Assembly (NCBI RefSeq): GCF_009671065.1
Contig: NZ_CP046027.1
Span: 62,001 to 126,000, forward strand
DNA: 64,000 nucleotides
Reading direction: 5' to 3'
Source: Neisseria brasiliensis
Lineage (GTDB): Bacteria; Pseudomonadota; Gammaproteobacteria; Burkholderiales; Neisseriaceae
Shown here: piece after piece, positions 1 through 6,603 of the stretch
Position numbering within the stretch: position 1 is the first letter of the stretch
Layout: each line of letters opens with the position of its first letter
Translations under genes and position numbers: made by a program
Notes under the pieces: generated by a model
What the model was told of the DNA's origin: nothing
Database searches by the model: none
What the model saw: the letters and a program-made list of their open reading frames with translations, nothing else

Positions 1-41
1 ACGCCGTTGTTTAAGGGGTAAGGGGTGAATAAATCAGTCAT
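1..41 (-). CDS. Old Yellow Enzyme-like NADH:flavin oxidoreductase, N-terminal fragment
   Basis: Only the first 13 codons lie in the window, and the gene runs off the left edge. They read MTDLFTPYPLNNG, the usual opening of OYE/NemA-type flavin oxidoreductases, in which an LF-PY-L segment precedes the first strand of the barrel. Such enzymes reduce activated alkenes and nitro compounds with NAD(P)H and FMN. The gene is downstream of ohrR on the same strand, with an inverted repeat between them, so it may belong to the same stress regulon. The assignment rests on a very short peptide. Confidence 0.45.
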   Translation of the reverse strand, partial: MTDLFTPYPLNNG

Positions 42-84
42 AAATACCTCTGTGCTACGTTGATTGAGTGCCAATTTAATAATT

Positions 85-107
85 TTGTAAAATTATATTT
101 TTTACAA
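85..107. promoter_or_regulatory. Inverted repeat, possible MarR/OhrR-type operator
   Basis: Arms TTGTAAAA and TTTTACAA are separated by 7 bases. The repeat is AT-rich, lies between ohrR and the OYE-like gene, and resembles the AT-rich palindromes bound by OhrR-class regulators. Binding is inferred. Confidence 0.4.
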
Positions 108-163
108 TTTAATAATAAAACCAAAATCATGGTTTGCCATGATTAGATAGTTGATTTCGATGG

Positions 164-577
164 TTACACAGATTGCGTCGCAATTTTGCGCAACAATGCA
201 ATTTCGTCAGCCGATAAATTCAGGCATGTGCCCATTTTTCCGGGAATCTCTACTGCTTGATGCTCTAAGGCTCTGCCGCTGTTGGTCAGGCGAATGATGA
301 CGCTGCGTTCGTCTTCAATGCTGCGCGTGCGCTCGACCAATTCTTTGGCTTGCAAACGTTTGAGCAGTGGCGTGAGTGTGCCGCTGTCGAGATGCAGCTT
401 TTCGCCCAACTCGCCCACGCTTTGTTCGCCGTGTTCCCACAACACCAGCATGACCAGATATTGCGGATAGGTCAAATCCAGCGCTTGCAGAAAAGGCGTA
501 TAGCGGCGGGTGATTTCTTTGGATAAGGCATAAAGCGGAAAACACAATTGGTTTGAAAGCTTGAGTTGCTCGTACAT
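164..577 (-). CDS. ohrR: MarR-family organic hydroperoxide sensor/repressor OhrR
   Basis: A 137-residue winged-helix repressor. The N-terminal NQLCFPLYA segment carries the single conserved peroxide-sensing cysteine at residue 12, and LTYPQYLVMLVLWEH with LDSGTLTPLLKRL are the diagnostic OhrR core and recognition-helix segments. DERSVIIRLT forms the wing. In this family, organic hydroperoxides oxidise the cysteine and release the repressor from ohr. The ohr gene lies about 43 kb away in this window and is preceded by an OhrR-like operator. Locally the gene is followed on the same strand by an OYE-like reductase, which suggests a small electrophile/peroxide regulon. Confidence 0.88.
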   Translation of the reverse strand: MYEQLKLSNQLCFPLYALSKEITRRYTPFLQALDLTYPQYLVMLVLWEHGEQSVGELGEKLHLDSGTLTPLLKRLQAKELVERTRSIEDERSVIIRLTNSGRALEHQAVEIPGKMGTCLNLSADEIALLRKIATQSV

Positions 578-670
578 GGCAGTTATCTAGATGAAATAAA
601 GACAATTCTATCACATCATTATATTGTTCAAAATTTAATTTTCTAAAGATAACCATAGCGACCATGATAA

Positions 671-697
671 AGGCCGTCTGAACGTTTCAGACGGCCT
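671..697 (-). terminator. Inverted DUS pair, terminator of the nitroreductase gene
   Basis: AGGCCGTCTGAA and its reverse complement flank a 2-3 base loop, ten bases beyond the stop of the minus-strand nitroreductase at 707. Confidence 0.7.
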
Positions 698-706
698 GCC
701 TAACGC

Positions 707-1381
707 TTACCAATGCAATACTGCGCTCTCTTCAATCGGCACGCGGCCTAAATGGGTTTTGTTTTGTTGCGCTTCCCAATCCGGATAACCGAAGGCAATG
801 CCGTGCAGCAATTTATATTCATCGGATACGCCCAATTCACGGCGGATATCATCGGCAAACAAACCTAAAAACAACATCGGAATGCCGCCAAAGCCACGCG
901 CGGTCAGCGACAGTAAAAAGGTTTGCGAATACATGCCCATGTCGGCAGCGATGTTGACATCATGATTATCCACGCTCGGCATAAACAAAAACGCCATGTG
1001 CGCCGCGCCGTAGCCGGTGATGTTTTGCTCGATCACCGGCTGGCGGCCGGCTTTGTCTTCACGCGGCACACCGAAGCTGGTCGTGAACACGTGCGCATAT
1101 TGATTACGCCAGCGTGGCTCATAAATGCCGGTAAATTTGCTTTGATCAAACTCAAAATCCGGGCTGAATTTGCCCTCGCGGAATCGCTCGCCGATGATTT
1201 TATGCAAGCGCTGCAAGGTTTCGCCCGAAGCAATATGCACCAACCAAGGCTGGGTATTGCAGGCAGATGGCGCATTTTGCGCATCAGCAAGAATTTGTTT
1301 GATTTCCGCTTCGGTCATCTCGGTCGGCAAAAATTTACGGATAGACTGACGGGTTTTGACGGTGGTTTCAAAATCTAACAT
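707..1381 (-). CDS. Nitroreductase family oxidoreductase (copy A)
   Basis: An FMN-dependent nitroreductase of about 224 residues. RQSIRKF near the N-terminus and APSACNTQPW are the FMN-binding segments, and LTARGFGGIPM is the usual second flavin-contact region. The ATG giving MLDFETT is preferred over a TTG seven codons upstream, because a purine-rich RBS (AAGAGA) precedes it and the paralogue at 42.6 kb starts with the same MLDF. The gene is divergent from a LysR gene across an 100-base interval containing a perfect palindrome, so LysR control is likely. Substrates are probably quinones or nitroaromatics, but the natural one cannot be read from sequence. Confidence 0.85.
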   Translation of the reverse strand: MLDFETTVKTRQSIRKFLPTEMTEAEIKQILADAQNAPSACNTQPWLVHIASGETLQRLHKIIGERFREGKFSPDFEFDQSKFTGIYEPRWRNQYAHVFTTSFGVPREDKAGRQPVIEQNITGYGAAHMAFLFMPSVDNHDVNIAADMGMYSQTFLLSLTARGFGGIPMLFLGLFADDIRRELGVSDEYKLLHGIAFGYPDWEAQQNKTHLGRVPIEESAVLHW

Positions 1382-1418
1382 GGCGTTCTCTTGATTGAAC
1401 AATGCAATGGCGTTCAGT

Positions 1419-1441
1419 TTATTTTGTTGAAAACAAAATAA
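1419..1441. promoter_or_regulatory. Palindrome in the divergent nitroreductase/LysR promoter
   Basis: Perfect 10-base arms TTATTTTGTT and AACAAAATAA with a 3-base spacer. The position between divergent genes fits a LysR-type operator serving both promoters. Confidence 0.6.
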
Positions 1442-1485
1442 GAAGCCACTAAAATGGAAACCTACCTTCCATAAACGGAAATTTT

Positions 1486-2355
1486 ATGAATCTCAATGCC
1501 CTACGTTTATTCGTTGCCGTTGTGCAAGACGGCAGCTTGTCGAAAACCTCAGAAAAATTAGGCGTACCAATTGCCACCATCAGCCGCCAAATCAGCGAGC
1601 TAGAAAAATCACTGAATATCCAATTGTTTGACCGCTTCAAATCAGGCGTGAAGCCGACCATGGCGGGGCAACGGCTGTATGAGCAGGTGTATGTCAGCAT
1701 GGATAATTTGGTTAACGCCGAGCAAGTCTTGTTTGCCGAACAAGGCCGTCTGAAAGGTTTATTGCGCATTTCCGCCCCACCCGATTGCACGCCGGTGCTG
1801 GCTTGGATCGCGGCATTTCAAGCGCAGTTTCCGTTGATTCAAGTGCATTGCACCATGACTGACCGCGTGCTGGATATGACGGCAGACGGCATTGACGTGG
1901 CTTTCCGCATGGGCGAATTGCACGGCGACAATTTTATTGCCAAAAAAGTATTGTCAGTCGGCGCCAAGTGGGTGGCGCACCCAGATTTATTGGCCAAATT
2001 CGGTACACCGCAAAATTTGACCGAATTGGCCGCTTTGCCCGTAGCCGGTTGGGCGCGCAATGGCGAAAACACGCTTAAAGTGATGGTGGGCAAACAGGTG
2101 CATTTTGTGCCTTATGTGTTTGCCTGCAATGAAAGCTCAGCCTTGGAATATATGGCCATCGTGGGCAAAGCGGTATGCCATTTGGCGGATTATTCGGCCA
2201 ATCGGTTGATCGCGCAGCATGGTTTGGTGGAAGTTTTGGCTGATGTGGATTTCCCGCGCTACGACATTTCGATGATTTACGCGGCGCACCGCTATCCTTC
2301 CAGCATTGTGCGGGCGTTTGTGGAATTTGTCGGGCAGCAGCTTGAGGCCGTCTGA
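1486..2355 (+). CDS. LysR-family transcriptional regulator
   Basis: A 289-residue LTTR with an N-terminal winged helix (LNALRLFVAVVQDGSLSKTS, then IATISRQISELE, residues 2-60) and a type-2 periplasmic-binding-like effector domain. It resembles the CrgA/AaeR branch by length and layout. It is divergent from nitroreductase A and tandem to nitroreductase B, so one or both are its probable targets. The stop codon is supplied by an uptake sequence: the gene ends GAG GCC GTC TGA, so the last residues EAV are DUS-encoded. The inducer is unknown. Confidence 0.88.
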   Translation: MNLNALRLFVAVVQDGSLSKTSEKLGVPIATISRQISELEKSLNIQLFDRFKSGVKPTMAGQRLYEQVYVSMDNLVNAEQVLFAEQGRLKGLLRISAPPDCTPVLAWIAAFQAQFPLIQVHCTMTDRVLDMTADGIDVAFRMGELHGDNFIAKKVLSVGAKWVAHPDLLAKFGTPQNLTELAALPVAGWARNGENTLKVMVGKQVHFVPYVFACNESSALEYMAIVGKAVCHLADYSANRLIAQHGLVEVLADVDFPRYDISMIYAAHRYPSSIVRAFVEFVGQQLEAV

Positions 2356-2398
2356 ACTTTACACAACAATCTTTTTGAGATGCTTTTTCAGACGGCCT
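2345..2398 (+). terminator. Wide-loop inverted DUS pair after the LysR gene
   Basis: DUS and its complement are separated by about 30 bases. The left arm overlaps the LysR stop codon. Confidence 0.5.
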
Positions 2399-2457
2399 AG
2401 ATAGGTCTATAATATGAAAACAATTTTCTCAACTTCCAAACCCGTAAAGGAATCAAT

Positions 2458-3120
2458 ATGTTTGGTATCACTAAAGAACAAGTATTAGACGCTTTCACCT
2501 TCCGCTCCGCCTGCCGCTATTACGATCCCGAGCGCAAAATCAGCGATGAAGATTTTAATTATCTGTTGAAGCTTGCTCGTTTGTCGCCAAGCTCGGTCGG
2601 CTCTGAACCGTGGAAATTTCTGGTGATTCAAAACCCCGAATTGCGTGAAAAACTCAAGCCCTTCAGCTGGGGCATGGCGCGACAATTGGATGCATGCAGC
2701 CATTTGGTGGTGTATTTGGCGAAGAAAAACGCCACTTATGATTCCGATTTCCTGCGCGCCGGTTTGGAAAAACGCGGCCTGACCGATGAGCAAATGGCCA
2801 AAAGCGTGGCCATTTATGAAAATTTCCAAAAACACGACATTGAAATCTACGGCAGCGAACGCGCCCTGTTTGACTGGACCGGCAAACAAACCTACATCGC
2901 CTTGGCCAATATGATGACCGGCGCGGCCTTAATCGGCATTGATTCTTGTCTGGTAGAAGGCTTGGATTATAAGGAAGTCAACCGTATTTTGGTTGAAGAA
3001 GGCCTGTTTGATCCCGAAGAATGGGGCGTTTCCGTGGCGTGTACATTTGGCTACCGCGCCAAAGAGATTACCCACAAATTCCGCCGTCCGCTCGATGAAT
3101 TGGTGACTTGGGTGAAATAA
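2458..3120 (+). CDS. NAD(P)H nitroreductase, NfsB-like (copy B)
   Basis: A 220-residue nitroreductase of the NfsB-like class, distinct from copies A and C. FRSACRYYDPERKIS and SPSSVGSEPWKFLV are the FMN/NAD(P)H-binding segments, and EEWGVSVACTFGYRA is the C-terminal flavin contact typical of NfsB. An AAGGAAT ribosome site sits seven bases before the ATG. The family performs oxygen-insensitive two-electron reduction of nitro groups and quinones. It follows the LysR regulator, separated by a DUS hairpin. Confidence 0.85.
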   Translation: MFGITKEQVLDAFTFRSACRYYDPERKISDEDFNYLLKLARLSPSSVGSEPWKFLVIQNPELREKLKPFSWGMARQLDACSHLVVYLAKKNATYDSDFLRAGLEKRGLTDEQMAKSVAIYENFQKHDIEIYGSERALFDWTGKQTYIALANMMTGAALIGIDSCLVEGLDYKEVNRILVEEGLFDPEEWGVSVACTFGYRAKEITHKFRRPLDELVTWVK

Positions 3121-3135
3121 TCCAAATATTTATTT

Positions 3136-3170
3136 AAGGCCGTCTGAAACAATTGGTTTCAGAGGGCCTT
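3136..3170 (+). terminator. Inverted DUS pair with one mismatch, followed by T-rich DNA
   Basis: AAGGCCGTCTGAAAC pairs with GTTTCAGAGGGCCTT (one changed base in the right arm), followed by TTGTTTCTTTT. It closes the NfsB-like gene. Confidence 0.7.
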
Positions 3171-3271
3171 TTGTTTCTTTTAAAGAAAGCAATCGTTTCG
3201 TATAACCGGATTGTTTTCTTTAAAATAGCCCTTATAATCACTTTATCATTTAAATAAAACCAAGGAACACC

Positions 3272-4135
3272 ATGCGCACCATTCGACAAATCTACCAAGC
3301 GCCGCCGAAACATTGGGTGGGCGATGGTTTTCACGTGTCGCCGCTGTTTTCCCACATGGACGAAGTCAGCAAACAGACCAGCCCGTTTCTTATGCTCGAT
3401 TACGGCGTGCCCACCGAATTTTCTCCCAACTTCGGTGCACCGCGCGGCGTGGGCAGCCATCCGCATGCCGGTTTTGAAACCGTCACCGTCGCGCTGCAAG
3501 GCGAAGTGGCACACCGCGACAGCTCGGGCGGCGGCGGCATTATCCGCGAAGGCGATGTGCAATGGATGACCGCCGGCCACGGTATTGTGCACGAAGAATT
3601 TCACAGCAAAGATTTCAGCGAACGCGGCGGTGTGCTGGAAGAATTGCAGTTTTGGGTCAACCTGCCGCGCGAGTTTAAAGAAGTTGCCCCCGAATACCAA
3701 GCCTTACCTAAGGAAAAGATTCCGGTGGTACCGCAAGACGATGCCAAAGTGAACGTGATTGCGGGCGAACTCAACGGCGTAAAAGGCGCGGCGCGTACGT
3801 TCAGCGAAATCAATTTATGGACGATTGACCTGCCCGCCCAAGGCTGTGCCGAATTTGACTTACCCGCCAATCACAACGTGATGCTGGTAAGCTTGCGTGG
3901 CAATGTGTCGGTGAATGGGCGCATGGTTAAGCCGACCGAATTGGTGACATTTGAAATCGAAAGCGGCAAAATCACTTTGCAGGCACAAGACGAAGATGTG
4001 AAGCTGGCCTTATTCGGTGGTGTGCCGATTGATGAGCCGGTGGTCGGCTACGGCCCGTTTGTGATGAACACGCGCGAAGGAATCTTGGAAAAAATCCGCG
4101 CGTTTAAAGCCGGTGAATTTGGTTTGCTTGATTAG
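3272..4135 (+). CDS. Pirin family protein
   Basis: A 287-residue bicupin. SHPHAGFETVT and GHGIVHEEF hold the His-His-His-Glu set that binds iron in pirins, in the N-terminal cupin. The C-terminal cupin (GPFVMNTREGILEKIRAF) is complete. Bacterial pirins often act as quercetinase-like or redox-linked proteins, and no specific substrate is shown here. The gene has its own RBS (AAGGAA) and is enclosed by DUS hairpins, so it is probably monocistronic. Confidence 0.9.
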   Translation: MRTIRQIYQAPPKHWVGDGFHVSPLFSHMDEVSKQTSPFLMLDYGVPTEFSPNFGAPRGVGSHPHAGFETVTVALQGEVAHRDSSGGGGIIREGDVQWMTAGHGIVHEEFHSKDFSERGGVLEELQFWVNLPREFKEVAPEYQALPKEKIPVVPQDDAKVNVIAGELNGVKGAARTFSEINLWTIDLPAQGCAEFDLPANHNVMLVSLRGNVSVNGRMVKPTELVTFEIESGKITLQAQDEDVKLALFGGVPIDEPVVGYGPFVMNTREGILEKIRAFKAGEFGLLD

Positions 4136-4140
4136 TCAAC

Positions 4141-4169
4141 AAGGCCGTCTGAACGATTCAGACGGCCTT
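4141..4169. terminator. Inverted DUS pair between convergent genes
   Basis: AAGGCCGTCTGAA-CGA-TTCAGACGGCCTT lies between the pirin stop (4135) and the stop of the minus-strand membrane protein (4177), so it can serve both. Confidence 0.75.
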
Positions 4170-4176
4170 GAAAATA

Positions 4177-4566
4177 TTAGGCTTTACGATAGCGCCACAC
4201 TAAGCCGAATCCGACCACGGTTTTCAACAGCAGCCACGCAAACGCCAGCGAAAGATTGCTGAATGATTCGGTAAAATCCGTCGGAAGATAGCGGCTCCAG
4301 TGCGGGTGTGAATCAATCATGCCAAAACCGATAACCGTTGCCCACATCACCAAAGACGACAGCAACAGCGTCATACCCAGCACATAATAACGCCGCGCCT
4401 TCATCGCCAACACGCCCAAACCAATCAACACCAGCGCAGACAAAGCCAAAATGCCAAACAACATGCCACGGATTTCTGCCAAAATATCAAAAAACAGCAA
4501 CATATCCAAAAGCGTCAACACCCAGCCGCCGATGACCAACAAACACACGCCGAAAAAAGTCCGCAT
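4177..4566 (-). CDS. Small four-helix inner-membrane protein, function unknown
   Basis: 129 residues with four hydrophobic stretches (about residues 3-30, 33-55, 63-85 and 100-122) separated by short charged loops such as KARRYY. No catalytic motif was recognised. It ends in WRYRKA, a positive cytoplasmic tail. It is convergent with pirin and divergent from the thioesterase gene. Confidence 0.65.
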   Translation of the reverse strand: MRTFFGVCLLVIGGWVLTLLDMLLFFDILAEIRGMLFGILALSALVLIGLGVLAMKARRYYVLGMTLLLSSLVMWATVIGFGMIDSHPHWSRYLPTDFTESFSNLSLAFAWLLLKTVVGFGLVWRYRKA

Positions 4567-4712
4567 TATTTGACTCCGAAGCTTGTTTTATTTTATGTCC
4601 GCCGTCATTTGAAACATCATCACATTCCGTTATCAGGCGACCTATTTAAAGATTGAATCTTTCAATCTAATTAATCATGAAATTCTATACCAAACCGTAA
4701 GGCAATCCAATC

Positions 4713-5150
4713 ATGACATCACAATTATTACAAGCATTTTTGCACACCCACATCCCCGCCACCGCCGCGCTTCAGATTCAAGTGCAGGAAGCCGATCGCG
4801 AACATGTCGTCCTCACCATGCCACACATCCCCAACCGCAACCATAAAAACACCGCATTCGGCGGCTCCATCGCCTTAGGTGCGACCACCTGCGGCTGGGC
4901 ATTGGTACACAGCCATCTGCCCGAAGCGGCCGGTAATATCGTGATTCAACAAGGCGAAACCCAATACCTGCGCCCTGCCCGCGGCGATTTAACCATCCAA
5001 ACCCGCCCCGTTGCCGCCGAAAGCTGGCAGCACATGAATGATATGTTTGCCAAACGCGGCAAAAGCAAAGTGGTATTGGAAATTGACGTATTCTCAGAAG
5101 GCGAGCTGGCTGCGGTGTTTGTCGGTAAATTTGTGGCGTTGAAGGATTAA
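4713..5150 (+). CDS. Hotdog-fold putative thioesterase (YiiD C-terminal domain type)
   Basis: 145 residues matching the stand-alone YiiD_C thioesterase-like family. NRNHKNTAFGGSIALGATTCGW is the central hotdog helix region and VVLEIDVFSEGELAAVFVGKFV the closing strands. Members are thought to hydrolyse acyl-CoA or acyl-ACP, and the substrate is unknown. The ATG follows a GTAAGG ribosome site. A DUS hairpin lies 57 bases downstream. Confidence 0.75.
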   Translation: MTSQLLQAFLHTHIPATAALQIQVQEADREHVVLTMPHIPNRNHKNTAFGGSIALGATTCGWALVHSHLPEAAGNIVIQQGETQYLRPARGDLTIQTRPVAAESWQHMNDMFAKRGKSKVVLEIDVFSEGELAAVFVGKFVALKD

Positions 5151-5206
5151 AAAGGATTTTCCCCTTATTTAAACGCTTTCTTGCTTAATCTCTATTTCAA
5201 ATAATT

Positions 5207-5244
5207 TAGGCCGTCTGAAATCTTAAAGATTTCAGACGGCCTAA
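5207..5244. terminator. Inverted DUS pair between convergent genes
   Basis: TTAGGCCGTCTGAAATCTT pairs with AAGATTTCAGACGGCCTAA around a short loop, between the thioesterase and the secreted-protein gene ending at 5258. Confidence 0.75.
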
Positions 5245-5257
5245 ATGATTTTATGGA

Positions 5258-5743
5258 TTACAAAGACTTGATTCTGCTCCATAAAGTTTTCATCGCACCG
5301 CCGTAATAATCGCTTGACGTGCAATATGAAGCTTCAATAGCGCATTGCCCTTCGGTGCCGAATTTCTTGCTGCATTGGGTAATCGCTGTTTGGTGGATGT
5401 TTTTAAACAAAGGCGAACTGATGACCACCACATTCTCGGTGGTCATGCGGTTATGCGCACGCGGATAAGCCACGGCAACACAGGTATTTTGCAAAGGCAT
5501 CACCGATTGGCAGCCGGTAGCTTGATCTTTTTGGACACCGGCCAACGCATCCTGTCCACGACAATAAGCAGCCAATTCGTTGCTGGCATCAAGCTGGTTC
5601 AGGTTTTCGCGTGTGGTTTTGATATGCAACACATCGCTGCTGTCGCTTGGATTTTGCCAAAAAGCCAAATAGCCGTAGGTATCGGCTGCCGCAGCAGTAG
5701 CAGCCAAGCTGCTCAATAGCAATGCTGAGAGAATTTTCTTCAT
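5258..5743 (-). CDS. Secreted cysteine-rich protein (paralogue 1), possibly DUF4189-like
   Basis: 161 residues with a Sec signal peptide (MKKILSALLLSSLAATAAAA, cleavage near residue 20). The mature part keeps six cysteines at the same places as its neighbour: C-RGQD, GCQSV, NTCVAVA, TQC, GQCAIE and YCTSSD, which points to three disulfides. The CVAVA and QC/GQC pattern is reminiscent of DUF4189, but I could not confirm the family. It is a tandem duplicate of the next gene upstream. It is probably periplasmic or secreted, with unknown function. Confidence 0.7.
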   Translation of the reverse strand: MKKILSALLLSSLAATAAAADTYGYLAFWQNPSDSSDVLHIKTTRENLNQLDASNELAAYCRGQDALAGVQKDQATGCQSVMPLQNTCVAVAYPRAHNRMTTENVVVISSPLFKNIHQTAITQCSKKFGTEGQCAIEASYCTSSDYYGGAMKTLWSRIKSL

Positions 5744-5843
5744 GGTGATTCTCGATGATTTTAAATTCAGATTTAATTATAAAACAAATATCAGTTTGAA
5801 AGTGATTATGGGCTCAGATGATGTATTTTCAAACCATTTTCAT

Positions 5844-6335
5844 TTATTTTAACTTGAATTTATGCAACATTTCAGCCAAGCGCCCTTTCTTAGCATAAGC
5901 ATCTGAAGATGTGCAAAATACGGTTTCAAGCGCACATTCGCCTTCGCTGCCGTATTTCAGACGGCATTGTTGCAAAGCCTGTGCCGCCACCTTACTAAAC
6001 GCCGGATTTTGCGCCACCACTACATTTTCATGTTTCAATAATCCTTGCGCACGCGGCCATGCTGCTGCCGCACAAGAGTTATTCAATGCGGTCACGCTCC
6101 GGCAACCGCTTGCTGTTTGCGTATTCACATTCCACAAACGGTCTTGCGCTTGGCAAAATGCATCTAATTCTGCTTTTGCTTCTTCCGCGCTTGCATTCTC
6201 CGCAGTGGTTTTGGTCACGGTCACAATTTCTGTTTGCTCGGGGTGTTGCCAAAATGCAATATAACCATGAGTATCCGTAGCATAAAGCAATGGTGTGCAT
6301 GAAAAAATAAATAGGGAAAACAAGATTTTCATCAT
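5844..6335 (-). CDS. Secreted cysteine-rich protein (paralogue 2), possibly DUF4189-like
   Basis: About 163 residues from the ATG-ATG pair at 6335; a TTG four codons upstream is also open. The signal peptide is KILFSLFIFSCTPLLYA. It shares with paralogue 1 the mature start DTHGYIAFWQ, the segments SGCRSV, NSCAAAAWPRA and ENVVVAQNP, and the ending CTSSDAY, including all six cysteines. The pair are separated by about 100 bases on the same strand and look like an old tandem duplication. Function is unknown. Confidence 0.7.
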   Translation of the reverse strand: MMKILFSLFIFSCTPLLYATDTHGYIAFWQHPEQTEIVTVTKTTAENASAEEAKAELDAFCQAQDRLWNVNTQTASGCRSVTALNNSCAAAAWPRAQGLLKHENVVVAQNPAFSKVAAQALQQCRLKYGSEGECALETVFCTSSDAYAKKGRLAEMLHKFKLK

Positions 6336-6382
6336 ATTAATCAACAATATTTGCCTAAGCTTAAATTATATAATGAAAGAGT

Positions 6383-6525
6383 CAGACCTTTGCAAAAACC
6401 CAGGTTTGAATACAGTTCGAAGTTATATCAGCACAGAAAGCGCAGACATATCATGAAGATAGGCAAGCTTTCGAGCAGCGCATAACGAAGAAAAGTGCCA
6501 AAGATGGGGATTTTACAAAGGTCTC
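6383..6525. repeat. Small inverted-repeat element (MITE), copy 1
   Basis: About 143 bases bounded by AGACCTTTGCAAAA and TTTTACAAAGGTCT. The interior matches copies at 12.37 kb and 63.34 kb nearly base for base (for example GCAGACATATCATGAAGATA). It has no coding capacity. The termini resemble those of IS5-type elements in Neisseria, so it is probably a non-autonomous derivative. Confidence 0.8.
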
Positions 6526-6567
6526 AGGCCGTCTGAAACGGATTATCCCTGTTTCAGACGGCCTGAG
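6524..6567 (-). terminator. Inverted DUS pair downstream of clpA
   Basis: CTCAGGCCGTCTGAAAC and GTTTCAGACGGCCTGAG flank an 11-base loop. It abuts the right end of the small repeat element. Confidence 0.7.
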
Positions 6568-6603
6568 TATTCACCGCTTTTCAATCCCGCTCAGCAATCT
6601 TTT

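Noticed and set aside
1382..1402. Upstream TTG start for nitroreductase A
   Set aside because: The extra residues FNQENA have no RBS, and the paralogue begins at the same MLDF as the downstream ATG.
6383..6525. Correia repeat (NEMIS) identity for the small repeats
   Set aside because: Correia elements carry TATAGTG-type ends and are otherwise different in sequence; these have GAGACCTTTGCAAAA ends.
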